Assembly (NCBI GenBank): GCA_020633415.1
Contig: JACKDQ010000006.1
Location: forward strand, 62,001 to 126,000
Reading direction: 5' to 3'
DNA: 64,000 bases
From: Deltaproteobacteria bacterium
Lineage (GTDB): Bacteria; Myxococcota_A; Polyangia; GCA-2747355
Shown here: piece after piece, positions 35,861 to 45,414 of the stretch
Position numbering within the stretch: position 1 is the first letter of the stretch
Layout: every line of letters begins with the position of its first letter
Program-made: the position numbers and the translations under genes
The notes under the pieces: generated by a model
What the model saw: only the letters and a program-made list of their open reading frames with translations
Database searches by the model: none
Told to the model about the DNA's origin: nothing

Positions 35861-37351
35861 TCAATAGCTAAACGACAAGCCAATGCCGGCGGAGAAGTCA
35901 TCGGTGGCCTCGTAGCGACCGTCGATCAACTGCCAGGTACGGCTGTAGACGGCCGACACAGCGAGCGGCCCATAGACCTTGGCCCGTAGGTAGGCAACCA
36001 GCAGCGCACCGTCGAGGTCGAATACGCCAGCGAGCCCGTCGAACCCACGGCGCGCGTAGTAGGCACCGGCTTGGATCACAGACAGCTTGGGCAACAGTAG
36101 ACCGAGGATGATCGCCGAATTGTTCGGCCCTTCGTAATCTTCATAGGAGCCACCTACACGAATCCAGCCAGCGAGATCGATAAACAACTCGCCCAACCAA
36201 CCGTGATTGCCCGACACGCCGCTTTGTAGCCAAGCGAGTTTGGTCAAAGGTAGTCCGGTCGCGGCATCGACCAGGCGATCGGCGTCGTGCTGCAACCTTT
36301 GCGCTTCATAGACCGCGTCGATATAGCGCGGCGCGTAGCCATCTGCCATTGCCCGGAACTCGAGCCGCGTTGAAATGTTCGGCCCGAGGAACGTCGGCAC
36401 GCGCAGATTAAAGAAGAAGCCAAGGTGAAAGCCAGCCGCGCTGCCCCCTGCCGACAGTACGTTGATGTCGAAATACGGCACAAGGTCGAGCAGCTTGTTC
36501 TGGATCAGGCTGTACTCGACATCAAAGCCGTAGAGCATCACCGCGCGATCGCCGCTGGTGATCAAGTTGTTGTCGCCATCGACATCCGCCTGACCATCAC
36601 CGTTGGCATCGACCAGCGCCAGCGGCGCATCAGTATCTCCCGCCACCGAAATACCAACGATCAGCTTGTTGGCCCAAACGTTGTCGGTAAAAAACGACGC
36701 CGGCCTAAGATGGATCCGCGTAGCGAAGATCTCTGGGGCGAGCAGGTTATCCAACATCAAATAGACGCCGCCCCAGCGAACCGCCGCATCGAGTACCAAA
36801 CCGGCCTGATAGTGATCGCGATCGACCGTGTTGAAATAACTCGCGACTAGCGACCCGTGGCCAAGGCTTTCGCCCCAAAGCTCGCCGAATCGACCACGGA
36901 AACGCCACTTTTCTCCGCCGATCCGCAGTTCAACAAAGCGGAGCAGCCGCGCGAAGTCGGAGACCTCGTCCCAATCTTCTTTGCGGAACACACCGTCGTC
37001 GTCGGGGGCGCGATCGATAATTCGAAAGCGTAGCGGAACGACCAAGCCAAACGTCACTGGCCCGATCGTCGTCTGATTGAAAAGCTCCACCGCGAGGAAG
37101 TGGTCCTCGTGGATTCGCTGATAGAGCACACTGCCACCGGCCGCACCGCTGATCGACACGTCGGTCGAGATGCTGCCCTGTGGTGCGGGCGTCGGACCTC
37201 CCGCCGAGTCGATCGGCAGCCGCGGCAGGCCGGCCAATGCGGCCTCTGCTTGAGCCGCCTGTTGCGCGGCGTCGCTCGTCGGTTGCGCTTGAGCTCGGCT
37301 GTTAACCACTACGGTGAACAGCGTAAGTGCGTAGAGTGTCGCTCTGAGCAT
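35861..37351 (-). CDS. Putative outer-membrane beta-barrel protein
   Basis: 496 residues with a cleavable signal peptide (LYALTLFTVVVNSRAQA) and Ala/Gln-rich mature start. The rest is a series of amphipathic strands (FLAVELFNQTTIGPVTFGLVV, HYQAGLVLDAAVRW) ending in an aromatic terminus (LSFSY), a hallmark of barrels inserted by BamA. One loop has Asp-rich calcium-type repeats (DANGDGQADVDGDN). No recognised family. Lies 31 bases upstream of the amidohydrolase lipoprotein on the same strand, so likely co-transcribed. Confidence 0.65.
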   Translation of the reverse strand: MLRATLYALTLFTVVVNSRAQAQPTSDAAQQAAQAEAALAGLPRLPIDSAGGPTPAPQGSISTDVSISGAAGGSVLYQRIHEDHFLAVELFNQTTIGPVTFGLVVPLRFRIIDRAPDDDGVFRKEDWDEVSDFARLLRFVELRIGGEKWRFRGRFGELWGESLGHGSLVASYFNTVDRDHYQAGLVLDAAVRWGGVYLMLDNLLAPEIFATRIHLRPASFFTDNVWANKLIVGISVAGDTDAPLALVDANGDGQADVDGDNNLITSGDRAVMLYGFDVEYSLIQNKLLDLVPYFDINVLSAGGSAAGFHLGFFFNLRVPTFLGPNISTRLEFRAMADGYAPRYIDAVYEAQRLQHDADRLVDAATGLPLTKLAWLQSGVSGNHGWLGELFIDLAGWIRVGGSYEDYEGPNNSAIILGLLLPKLSVIQAGAYYARRGFDGLAGVFDLDGALLVAYLRAKVYGPLAVSAVYSRTWQLIDGRYEATDDFSAGIGLSFSY

Positions 37352-37394
37352 GAGCCGAGTCTAGCGGAGCCGCGATCGCTTGTCTCCCACCAGC

Positions 37395-37423
37395 TTGACC
37401 TGAAAGGCCCCATGAAATAGCGT
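37395..37423 (+). promoter_or_regulatory. Possible sigma-70 promoter of DUF2760 gene
   Basis: TTGACC (37395-37400), 17-base spacer, TAGCGT (37418-37423), ending 28 bases before the start codon. The -35 is 5/6 to consensus but the -10 is weak. Confidence 0.3.
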
Positions 37424-37451
37424 GGCCGACGTCGCAGAGGAGCTTTGAGGC

Positions 37452-37958
37452 ATGGGCCGACTATCACTCGCATTTCGCTGTTTCTTTCGTGTACTGGGCG
37501 GTAAGCCAGTTCCCCAAGAGGCGATCGCCCTCGGCGGTGGCACGCCCAGCGCGTTGCCCGCAGCATCCGCCGAAGACCAAACCACTGCCCATCAACTCCA
37601 GCTGCTCGGCCTGCTGCAACGGGAAGGGCGATTACTCGACTTCCTCAAAGAAACGATCGACGACTACGACGACCAGCAAATCGGCGCCGCCGTGCGCGCG
37701 ATCCACGGGGATTGCCGCCGCGTACTCGATGAGTATCTCGCCGTCGAGCCGGTCGTTGACGCTCTCGAGGAGAGTCGCCATAGCGTACCGCCGGGTTTCG
37801 ATCCCGCGCAGATCCGCTTGGTCGGTAATGTGGTCGGCGATCCACCTTTCGAGGGCACCTTGCGTCATCACGGTTGGCGCGCGACCCGCGTGCGACTGCC
37901 AACGATCGGCCAGCAAGGAGACAGCACGGTGATCGCGCCGGCGGAGGTAGAGATCTAG
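37452..37958 (+). CDS. DUF2760 family protein
   Basis: 168 residues; AGGAG lies 10 bases before ATG 37452. It carries the DUF2760 pattern: LQLLGLLQREGRLLDFLKE, AAVRAIHGDCRRVLDEYL, GFDPAQIRLVGNVVGDPPFEG and a final LRHHGWRATRV segment. The function is unknown. As far as I recall, DUF2760 genes often sit next to atypical Hsp70 genes in proteobacteria; here the Hsp70 fusion gene ends about 3.3 kb upstream with two unrelated genes between. Confidence 0.82.
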   Translation: MGRLSLAFRCFFRVLGGKPVPQEAIALGGGTPSALPAASAEDQTTAHQLQLLGLLQREGRLLDFLKETIDDYDDQQIGAAVRAIHGDCRRVLDEYLAVEPVVDALEESRHSVPPGFDPAQIRLVGNVVGDPPFEGTLRHHGWRATRVRLPTIGQQGDSTVIAPAEVEI

Positions 37959-38026
37959 CGACGCTGCGGCGGTTGCTCTGCGCGTCGCACACACACCGGC
38001 TGGCCGATGGGCATCGACCCGGCGGG

Positions 38027-38572
38027 CTAACGCACCTGCGCGCGGAGATGATCGATCAGCTTGGGCATCGTGCGGCTGGTCGCCATCTCTTGCAGCTTCT
38101 TCGGGATGCGAATGTTGGGAATCGCAAAGACTTCATAGCGCACTAGGGTGCGCTCGGGGTTCCCTCTAAATGGCACGAATGTCCAGCTGCCCGAGTTCGC
38201 CTGATAGTCGCCCTCAACCAGCGACCATTTGCGCTGGTAAAAAGAGCCGTCGCGCACGGTGTGCAAACCGTCGGTAGTCGCCGAAAGGTCCTTGAGCGGA
38301 AACGGCATCTTTAGTGTCGTTCGCACCCGTACCAGATCACCGTCGCGCGACAGCACTTCGGCGTGCTTGAGGCCGATCATGGTTTGGGTATAGCGATTGG
38401 GATCGGCGATCAACGACCAAACCCGCTCGGGCCTGGCTTCGATCACGGCCCAGGCGATCGCCTTGGGGACCGGTGCAGCGGGGACGGCCTCGGTGCTGAC
38501 AACCACTTCACCGCGGTCGATCCGTGCTTCAATCGCGCTCGGCGCCGTCAGTTCAAATTCAGTCTCGGACAT
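38027..38572 (-). CDS. SRPBCC (START/polyketide-cyclase-like) protein
   Basis: 181 residues from ATG 38572, preceded by GGGAGAGA; a longer start at 38638 lacks a ribosome site. The sequence shows the helix-grip fold pattern: a strand with IAWAVIEARPERVWSLIADP, GLKHAEVLSRDG, VRVRTTLKMPFPL, a long RYEVFAIP strand, and the C-terminal helix KKLQEMATSRTMPKLIDHL. This superfamily binds hydrophobic ligands in a deep cavity. No signal peptide; ligand unknown. Confidence 0.75.
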   Translation of the reverse strand: MSETEFELTAPSAIEARIDRGEVVVSTEAVPAAPVPKAIAWAVIEARPERVWSLIADPNRYTQTMIGLKHAEVLSRDGDLVRVRTTLKMPFPLKDLSATTDGLHTVRDGSFYQRKWSLVEGDYQANSGSWTFVPFRGNPERTLVRYEVFAIPNIRIPKKLQEMATSRTMPKLIDHLRAQVR

Positions 38573-39024
38573 GCTCTCTCCCTCGGGCGGGAAGATAGCG
38601 TCAAGCTCGCGGCAAGAGAAGTCGGTTGAACGCGCCATTCGGTAGATTCGAAGATGATCCCAAGATCACTCAAATTTCTCAGGGGCCCCGCGACGGCTAC
38701 TGCGCGATGATCTCGATCGAGTCAATCCGCCGACGCGCCCAAAATCACGAGCGGCGCTGCCCATCCGCACAGTCTGGTGATCTCGATCACCGCAAGCCAC
38801 GTCGCCAGGGCGGGACTCACGTCTTCGCGGTCGACGGTTCGGGCCAAACCGATGCGATCCGGCTCGCGCAGGCCGAATTCGATACCCGCAAGTTCGGCAA
38901 GCAGGGCCAAAAGAACACCGACTCCGCCAACACCGCTCACGTCCATACGGTGATGGTGAGCTGCGCCTAACCCAACAGCTTTTTCGGCCAACCAACTTTG
39001 CTGGGCGTCGACGTATCACGGTAC
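38573..39024. other. 452-base region without a convincing gene
   Basis: Between divergent SRPBCC and Ntn-hydrolase genes. A leftward frame at 38722-38991 encodes up to 89 residues with a hydrophobic stretch (VGGVGVLLALLAELAGIEFG) and a second near the end (AAPLVILGA), but it has no ribosome site and competes with open frames on both strands. It could be a small membrane protein or a gene relic; I do not call it. Confidence 0.35.
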
Positions 39025-40080
39025 ATGACACGCACGAATCGACTCGTTTTGTCTTGCGTCACACTCTTGGGTTGTACGGCTGCGCTGCCGCCAGCGGTAG
39101 CCGAGGCCTGCACGGCGTTTGCCGTGCGCAACAGCCAGGGCGTTTTCGTCGGAAAGAGTTACGATTGGCACACCGGTGATGGCGTCGTGCTGCAAAATCC
39201 AGCCGGCCTCCGCAAGCGCGCGCCCCTGTTTCGCACCAACGTCTCAGCGCACGAGTGGACGGCGCGCTACGCCAGCCTGACGTTCAACCAGCACGGCCAG
39301 GACCTACCGCTCGGTGGCATCAACGAGCGCGGCTTGGTGATCGAAACGCTCTGGCTCAGCACAACTCGACATCCAAGTCTCGATAGCAAACGACCGACGA
39401 CCAATGAGCTCTCGCTGGTCCAATACATGCTCGATAGCGCCGCGACCACTGCGGAAGCGCTCGCCGCGGCCAAGCGGGTACAAGTCGCTGTCGCCGCAGG
39501 ACGTGTGCATTATTTGATCTGCGATGAGCGCTACGCCTGTGCCACCCTCGAATACCTCGACGGAGAAACCGTCGTGCACACCGGCAAGACCCTCGCTGTG
39601 CCCGTGTTGACCAATCACCCCTATGCGGCAGCTGTTGAGGCAACGCGCCAGCGCAAGCATCGCCTGCGCCGTAGTTCCTTGGGGCGTTTCGCCGAGGCGC
39701 GGCGTCGGGTCGGCAGCTTGGGCGTGATTCCCGCCGCTTCTGCCGAGCGCTGGGTATTCGAAGCACTCGATGCGGTGATGATCCACGGCTACAGTCGCTG
39801 GCAGATCTTTTACGATGTCGCTGGCCGGCAAGTCGTCGTCAAGACCACCGACGCCCCCAACCATCCGCTGCGGATCAAACTTGAGCGGTCGGCCTGTCAA
39901 AAAGGACGTCGAGCGGTTGATCTGCAGGGCGCGCTGATCGGGCTCAAGGGGAAGCCGCTCGCCTTCGGCCCAAAGCACAATCTCACGCTGCTTTCGCGCG
40001 GACTGCACAGCGTCGGGCTGCCAGCTCAGGTCGCCAAATCGCTTGCTGCGCTGAGCGAGGCCACAACCCGCTGCAACTGA
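39025..40080 (+). CDS. Secreted Ntn amidohydrolase, choloylglycine hydrolase/penicillin V acylase family
   Basis: 351 residues from ATG 39025. A signal peptide ends at AVAEA, so Cys29 becomes the N-terminal residue of mature ACTAF..., as required for the N-terminal nucleophile mechanism. The following GKSYDWHTGD supplies the conserved Asp and LPLGGINERGLVIETLWL the conserved Asn-containing segment. Members cleave linear amides such as conjugated bile salts, penicillin V or acyl-homoserine lactones. A second Cys (Cys17, LLGC) makes a lipoprotein reading possible, but Cys29 fits catalysis better. Confidence 0.82.
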   Translation: MTRTNRLVLSCVTLLGCTAALPPAVAEACTAFAVRNSQGVFVGKSYDWHTGDGVVLQNPAGLRKRAPLFRTNVSAHEWTARYASLTFNQHGQDLPLGGINERGLVIETLWLSTTRHPSLDSKRPTTNELSLVQYMLDSAATTAEALAAAKRVQVAVAAGRVHYLICDERYACATLEYLDGETVVHTGKTLAVPVLTNHPYAAAVEATRQRKHRLRRSSLGRFAEARRRVGSLGVIPAASAERWVFEALDAVMIHGYSRWQIFYDVAGRQVVVKTTDAPNHPLRIKLERSACQKGRRAVDLQGALIGLKGKPLAFGPKHNLTLLSRGLHSVGLPAQVAKSLAALSEATTRCN

Positions 40081-40121
40081 GCTGCGCATTTCAGCGCGCT
40101 ATAGCGTGACACGCAACTTTG

Positions 40122-41486
40122 CTAGATCCTGCTGCGGCAGAACCGCTCGACGACTTGGTAGAGCGTCTTAACACCCCAGTGGTAGCCGTCTTCAGGAATC
40201 CGCTCATCGTAGCCGTGAAACAGGTCGGAAAAACGCAGCTCGCCATCGACATCGAGCCACAGCGGCGAGAAGCCATACCAACGGGCACCGAGACGCCCAA
40301 ACGATTGGCCATCGGTAAAGCCGGGAATCATATAGGGCACTGCCGGCAAACCGGCGCGCTCTTTGACGACATCGCAGATCGCCGACCAAAGCTCCGAATC
40401 GGGAGGATCGTTGATCGTCGCGGGATGCTCCTTGATCACCTCGAATTCGATCTGGTCATCATCGACGATCGCGCGCAGCTCGTCGATCAGCACGTCCACC
40501 GAAAAATTGGGCAGTGTTCGGCCATCTAGCTCCGCCGTCGCCTGATCGGGAATCACGTTTGTCTTTTGCCCAGCGCGCAAGACCGTCGGTGAAACGGTAT
40601 TGCGTAGCAGGGTGTGAAAGAGTTCGGCTTGGCTACGGTCAGGCAACAGGCGATCGAGGATCGTTGCCGAGAGCCGGGCATTGAGCAGCTGCGGCATCAC
40701 CAAGCGCGCCGGCAGTGGCTGCAGTCGTGCGGTCTCGCGAACAAATCGCTCGACGACAGGCGTAAGGTGAAACGGCAAGCGCTCGTTCAGCTTGGACAGC
40801 GCGCGACCCAGCTTGATCACCGCGTTGTCGGGTCGGGGCATTGATCCGTGCCCCGCCGTCCCCCGTACCCGCATCCGCAACCAGGCCAGGCCCTTTTCGC
40901 CGGTTTGCACCAACACCACCGGCGCCTTGCCGACGCGCTGCGGGAAACCGCCGATCTCCCCGAGCGCAAAACCAGCGCGCACCTTGTCTGGATGTTGCTC
41001 GACCAACCATCGCGAGCCAAGATCGCAACCGAGCTCCTCGTCAGCGACAGCAGCAAAGATCAGATCACGCCGTAACGGCACTTCCCAGCGCGCGAGCAGC
41101 TTGATCACCATCGCCGACATCGCGACCATATTCTTCATGTCGACCGCGCCACGGCCCCAGATCATGCCGTCGGCGAGCACTCCGGAAAACGGCGGGTGCG
41201 TCCAGCGCTCAAGATCGCCAGCGGGCACGACGTCCAGGTGCCCCGTCAACAGCAGCGGCGGCTCGCTCGACGCGTTACCCTTGAGCCGACAGACCAGGTT
41301 CGATCGCTTCGGCGCCGCCTCAAGGATCTCGCTCTGCAGACCGTCCTTTGCCAGCTCGCGCTGAAGCAGTTCGGCAGCCTCGCGCTCGTCACCGGGCGGA
41401 TTAGTCGTGTCGATGCGCAGCAAGTCCTGAAGAAGGGCCGTCGCCTCGCCAAAAACGGAGCTCCAGGCCTCGCGAGAATGTGTCAT
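40122..41486 (-). CDS. M20-family metallopeptidase/deacylase (ArgE/DapE-like)
   Basis: 454 residues. Metal-binding motifs: LLTGHLDVVPAGD, WGRGAVDMKNM (bridging Asp), AVADEELGCDLG (catalytic Glu then ligand). The dimerisation lid follows (GTAGHGSMPRPDN), and IPGFTDGQSFGRLGA and LFHGYDERI lie at the C-terminus with the last His ligand. Cytoplasmic; removes acyl groups from, or cleaves, small peptides. Substrate cannot be told from sequence; length fits M20 members of the 440-460 class. Confidence 0.9.
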   Translation of the reverse strand: MTHSREAWSSVFGEATALLQDLLRIDTTNPPGDEREAAELLQRELAKDGLQSEILEAAPKRSNLVCRLKGNASSEPPLLLTGHLDVVPAGDLERWTHPPFSGVLADGMIWGRGAVDMKNMVAMSAMVIKLLARWEVPLRRDLIFAAVADEELGCDLGSRWLVEQHPDKVRAGFALGEIGGFPQRVGKAPVVLVQTGEKGLAWLRMRVRGTAGHGSMPRPDNAVIKLGRALSKLNERLPFHLTPVVERFVRETARLQPLPARLVMPQLLNARLSATILDRLLPDRSQAELFHTLLRNTVSPTVLRAGQKTNVIPDQATAELDGRTLPNFSVDVLIDELRAIVDDDQIEFEVIKEHPATINDPPDSELWSAICDVVKERAGLPAVPYMIPGFTDGQSFGRLGARWYGFSPLWLDVDGELRFSDLFHGYDERIPEDGYHWGVKTLYQVVERFCRSRI

Positions 41487-41529
41487 CCACGCGCTTATAG
41501 CTCGCTTTTTCGGCGAGGTCTATCCCACG

Positions 41530-41871
41530 CTAGTTCCCCTTCTTTTGGATCTTCTTGTTCAGAGTTGTCGGTCCGGCAACGCGCAGATAGTCGCGCAATC
41601 GCGCAAGGCTCTTCTGCCCAATGCCCTTGACGCGGGTCAGCTCGCTCACCGCGCGAAAGGTCCGCTTGGCCCGGCGCTTTAAGATCCGCTCGGCTTTGGT
41701 CCTGCCGATTCCGGGGAGCAGCATCAGTTGCTCGACGCTCGCCGTGTTGACGTTGACCACGCCCTGCTGCGTGGACGGTTTAGCGCTCGCATTGAGCGCG
41801 CCGAGAGACAGCGCTCCCACGACGATCACGAGGGTCAGGGCGTTACGAAACATCTTGCTGGTGCGATCCAT
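41530..41871 (-). CDS. Exported ComEA-like helix-hairpin-helix protein
   Basis: 113 residues from ATG 41871 (GGAGGAATC just upstream). A signal peptide (ALTLVIVVGALSLGALNASA) is followed by a double helix-hairpin-helix: VVNVNTASVEQLMLLPGIGRTKA and LTRVKGIGQKSLARLRDYL, then a Lys-rich tail. ComEA homologues bind DNA during natural transformation. No other competence gene is nearby. Divergent from the carboxypeptidase-regulatory protein gene. Confidence 0.88.
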   Translation of the reverse strand: MDRTSKMFRNALTLVIVVGALSLGALNASAKPSTQQGVVNVNTASVEQLMLLPGIGRTKAERILKRRAKRTFRAVSELTRVKGIGQKSLARLRDYLRVAGPTTLNKKIQKKGN

Positions 41872-42062
41872 GATTCCTCCTTTCCGCGCTCGCCGCGCGG
41901 CCAGTGCGAGCGATGCAACCGCAATGCCAGCGCCGGTAGCGCGCAATCACCGCAGTTAGCCGGCGACCTCAACACCGCCTGACGGTTGCCGTCTCCGGCT
42001 CGGTCGCCATACGGACGCAGGTTTTCGATTGAGCCGCCGCTGAACTCGGCTAAGCTCGCGGC

Positions 42063-44069
42063 ATGCGATCTCGAACGGGCCTTTACCTGTTGCTGCTCGG
42101 CGTTTCTGCTGCCGCGTTGGTCTGGGTCTGGCCCAAACGTACCGCCACGCCTCCGTCACCGAGCCATCACGCATCACCCACGCCAACTGCAACGCCCAGC
42201 CATCGGCGTACCAGCCAAAGCAGCGTGGTTTGGCCTCGCACCAGCGAAGCAGAGACCCTGCGCCTCTCGGGCCGCATCATCGACCAGCTGACGAGTGCCG
42301 GCGTCAGCGATGCGCACATCCAGCTTCGCGGCCGGGCTGAGTATCGCCTGCGCTCGAACAACGATGGACGATTTTCGATCGAGGTGACTCCCGGACACTA
42401 TCGACTGGTCGTTCAGCAAGCGAACTACGCGACGATGCGTGGTCGCCTCGCCGTCGGCGGGCCGAACGCGATCAGCGGACTGCGACTCGCACTGTCTGCA
42501 AAATCCAACGTTGCCGGGCAAGTGTTCGATGGGCTAGGACGCCCGCTCGCCGGCGCAATGATCACGAGCAGCGCCGAAGACGCAAGCGAACGCAGCGCCG
42601 ATTCGATCACCAGCGATGCCAACGGCCGCTTTAGCTTGGCGGTCGCGCCGGGCTTGCGCACGCTACAGGCCCAGAGCCAACGTCACGGCGTTGCACTCAG
42701 TGAGACGCTCCGTGTTCCCGTCGGTCTCAGCGTCGACGGCATTGCCCTGCGTTTCGGCTCCGCGCTTACACTAGGCGTGCGCGTGATTGGTCCCGCTGGC
42801 CAGCAGATCAGCCGCGCGACGGTATGGCTGGAGGGCCCGTTGGGCCAACGGAGCCAGCGCACCGACGAGCAGGGCCTGCTCGCCTGGCGCGGTCTGCCTG
42901 CCGGTTACAAGCGCCTCCAAGCGACCGCCAGTGGGTTCGGCCCGAGCCGGGTGCAAGCGCTGCGCCTCGCCAAGGGTGGCGCCAACCGGGTCACGCTGCG
43001 CCTAACGACCGCGCACCCGCTCGCTGGAACGGTGCTCACCAGCGAGCAAGCGATCGCTTCGGGAGCACTCGTCAAACCGATCGACTTGTCGAAATCCTTT
43101 GAGCTCTCGCCACCCGCGGCTGCAGCGCTGTTCGCGCTACCGTCGGTCCGCACCGACAATGGCGGTCGGTTTCGCTTCAACGGTCTAGGCGACCTACCGA
43201 TCGCCTTACGCGCCAGCGCGGGGAAGATGTTGGCGATCCGCAGTGGTCTGATCGGCCCCAAAGAAGACCTCACGCTAACGCTTCTCTCGCCGGGCAAGTT
43301 GTCGCTTGAGGTCAGCGATGGTTCGCGCGGTCGCCCGCTCACCGTCTTTCGCGTGATGATCGCCTCGTCGACGATGCAGCAGGTTTGGCAGGTGGCCAGC
43401 TCCACGGGTAGCTTCAGCCGTTCGCTCGCCCAAGGCGCCTACCGCGTGACCCTTGACGCGCCGGGATTTGCTGCCCGCCAACTAACCGACGTCAGCATCA
43501 CCGCCAACGTGCTGTCGCACCGAGCGGTGGCGCTCGACGCTGCAGCGCGCCTGATCGGCGCGGTAGTCGATGCTGAGGGACAGCCGATTGCCGGCGCCAG
43601 CGTCGCACTGCCGACGGCGATCGCCGAGCCAACCGTGCTCACCGACTGGCGCGGCGAGTTTCGGCTAACGCGCGCAGCCCGCGGGCGCCATCAGCTCGAC
43701 GCATCCCACCCGGCATATCGACCGGTTCAACAATTCGTCTCGCTGTTCGTTGACCGGGTCAACCGCGTCACCCTCAAACTGCCGCGAAACTCGGCCACGC
43801 CGCCAGTGCAGGGCGATCCAGGGCTCTCGCTGGCTGCTTATCGCGGTGCCTTGCACGTCACCCAGGTCCGCCCGAATTCGCCCGCAGCGATCGCCGGCAT
43901 CGACCCGGGCGACAAGCTGACGGAGATCGCACAACAGCCCGTGACTGCTGCTGATCTCTCTGTGGCGAAGGCTGCATTGATCGGCCCGCTCGACCGACCA
44001 CTGGCGCTTACCCTCGAGCGCGGAGATAGCCGCCGCAGCCTGTACCTTTGGCGCGTACCGCGGCGTTAG
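42063..44069 (+). CDS. Membrane-anchored protein with carboxypeptidase-regulatory repeats and PDZ domain
   Basis: 668 residues. An N-terminal membrane anchor (LYLLLLGVSAAALVWVWP) and a Pro/Thr/His spacer precede about six beta-sandwich units with the CarboxypepD_reg pattern (IDQLTSAGVSDAHIQL, VFDGLGRPLAGAMIT, VVDAEGQPIAGASVAL ... DWRGEFRL). The last 80 residues are PDZ-like (LHVTQVRPNSPAAIAGIDPGDKLTEI). Probably a periplasmic scaffold or binding protein. Starts at the first ATG after the divergent HhH gene. Confidence 0.8.
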   Translation: MRSRTGLYLLLLGVSAAALVWVWPKRTATPPSPSHHASPTPTATPSHRRTSQSSVVWPRTSEAETLRLSGRIIDQLTSAGVSDAHIQLRGRAEYRLRSNNDGRFSIEVTPGHYRLVVQQANYATMRGRLAVGGPNAISGLRLALSAKSNVAGQVFDGLGRPLAGAMITSSAEDASERSADSITSDANGRFSLAVAPGLRTLQAQSQRHGVALSETLRVPVGLSVDGIALRFGSALTLGVRVIGPAGQQISRATVWLEGPLGQRSQRTDEQGLLAWRGLPAGYKRLQATASGFGPSRVQALRLAKGGANRVTLRLTTAHPLAGTVLTSEQAIASGALVKPIDLSKSFELSPPAAAALFALPSVRTDNGGRFRFNGLGDLPIALRASAGKMLAIRSGLIGPKEDLTLTLLSPGKLSLEVSDGSRGRPLTVFRVMIASSTMQQVWQVASSTGSFSRSLAQGAYRVTLDAPGFAARQLTDVSITANVLSHRAVALDAAARLIGAVVDAEGQPIAGASVALPTAIAEPTVLTDWRGEFRLTRAARGRHQLDASHPAYRPVQQFVSLFVDRVNRVTLKLPRNSATPPVQGDPGLSLAAYRGALHVTQVRPNSPAAIAGIDPGDKLTEIAQQPVTAADLSVAKAALIGPLDRPLALTLERGDSRRSLYLWRVPRR

Positions 44070-44132
44070 CCGAGGGGTCCTGACAGCCCTTAGCGGCCGC
44101 TGGCAGCCCGCTTGCGCTCTCACGCTGGATGA

Positions 44133-44145
44133 GCTAGGTCCTAGC
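44133..44145. promoter_or_regulatory. Palindrome in argG leader
   Basis: GCTAGGTCCTAGC, perfect 6-base arms around one base, 33 bases before argG. It may be an operator for arginine control or part of the upstream gene's 3' hairpin; no ARG box was recognised. Confidence 0.3.
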
Positions 44146-44178
44146 CCAGGCCGTGGCCGGCCCAGGAGAGCGAGCGAG

Positions 44179-45414
44179 ATGAGTAACAAAAAGAAGGTGG
44201 TGTTGGCGTACAGCGGCGGACTGGACACCACTTGTATTCTCAAGTATTTCCAGCTGCAGGGATACGACGTCGTCGCTTACATCGCTGACGTCGGCCAAGC
44301 CGAAGATTTCGAGCTGGTCAAACAGCGCGCCGAGCAAATCGGCGCGAGCTCCGTCGTCGTCGCCGACCTAAAGAAGCGCTTCGTCACCGACTACATCTTC
44401 CCAGCCGTGGCGGGCAACGCGGTCTATGAGAACCGCTACCTGCTCGGGACAGCCCTGGCGCGACCGCTGATCGCCCAAGGCCAAGTCAAGCTGGCGTTGG
44501 AGCAAGGGGCGACACACATTGGCCACGGCGCCACCGGCAAAGGCAACGATCAGGTTCGCTTCGAGCTCGCTTACGCCGCCCTCGCGCCACGCTTGTCGAT
44601 CATTGCGCCATGGAAAGACCGCGAGTTCCTCAACAAGTTTCGTGGACGCACCGACCTGCTCGCGTACGCCGAGAAGCACAACCTGCCCGTCGAGGCTACG
44701 GCAAAGAAACCGTACAGCACCGATGAAAATCTGATGCACAAGAGCTACGAAGCTGGCGTGCTCGAAGATCCGCTCCATGTGCCCGACCACGACATGTTCA
44801 CCGTCACCAAGTCGCCGCTCGATGCACCAGACAAGCCCTGCGACATCGAGATCCACTTCAAGGATGCGATCCCGGTGCGGGTCGTCAACATCGACGACAA
44901 GACCGAGCACGCCGACCCCTTAGCGTTGTTCAGCTACCTTAACAAGCTCGGTGCAACACACGGCATCGGACGCATCGATATCGTCGAGAATCGCTTCATC
45001 GGCATCAAGTCGCGCGGGGTCTACGAGACGCCCGGTGGTACGATCTTGCACCATGCCTTGCGCGACCTCGAGGGGCTGGCGATGGACCGCGAGGTCCAAC
45101 GTCTGCGCGACAGCCTCGCCCCCAAGTTCGCTGAACTCATCTATAACGGTTTCTGGTTCAGTCCTGAGATGAACTTCTTGCGCGGCGCCTTCGCACAAGC
45201 CCAGGAGATCATCGACGGTGTCGTGCTGGTGCGCCTCTACAAGGGCAACGTGATCATCCAAGGGCGCTCGTCACCGAGCTCGCTCTACAACCAAGAACTC
45301 TCGTCGATGGACGTCGCCGGCGAATATGACGCAACCGATGCAGCGGGCTTCATCCGCGTCAATTCTCTGCGCCTCAAAGCGCACCGCGAAATCATTCGAC
45401 CGAGAAAGCAATGA
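44179..45414 (+). CDS. argG: Argininosuccinate synthase
   Basis: 411 residues. The N-terminal ATP pyrophosphatase motif VVLAYSGGLDTTC and the following GYDVVAYIADVGQ are characteristic, as are GATGKGNDQVRFE and YSTDENLMH. It joins citrulline and aspartate in arginine biosynthesis, cytoplasmic. AGGAG lies about 15 bases before ATG 44179. The stop overlaps the argH start as ATGA, so synthesis is coupled. Confidence 0.97.
   Translation: MSNKKKVVLAYSGGLDTTCILKYFQLQGYDVVAYIADVGQAEDFELVKQRAEQIGASSVVVADLKKRFVTDYIFPAVAGNAVYENRYLLGTALARPLIAQGQVKLALEQGATHIGHGATGKGNDQVRFELAYAALAPRLSIIAPWKDREFLNKFRGRTDLLAYAEKHNLPVEATAKKPYSTDENLMHKSYEAGVLEDPLHVPDHDMFTVTKSPLDAPDKPCDIEIHFKDAIPVRVVNIDDKTEHADPLALFSYLNKLGATHGIGRIDIVENRFIGIKSRGVYETPGGTILHHALRDLEGLAMDREVQRLRDSLAPKFAELIYNGFWFSPEMNFLRGAFAQAQEIIDGVVLVRLYKGNVIIQGRSSPSSLYNQELSSMDVAGEYDATDAAGFIRVNSLRLKAHREIIRPRKQ

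Noticed and set aside
38722..38991. Leftward 89-codon frame with two hydrophobic stretches
   Set aside because: No ribosome site, competing open frames on both strands and no homologue recognised; kept only as a comment on the gap.
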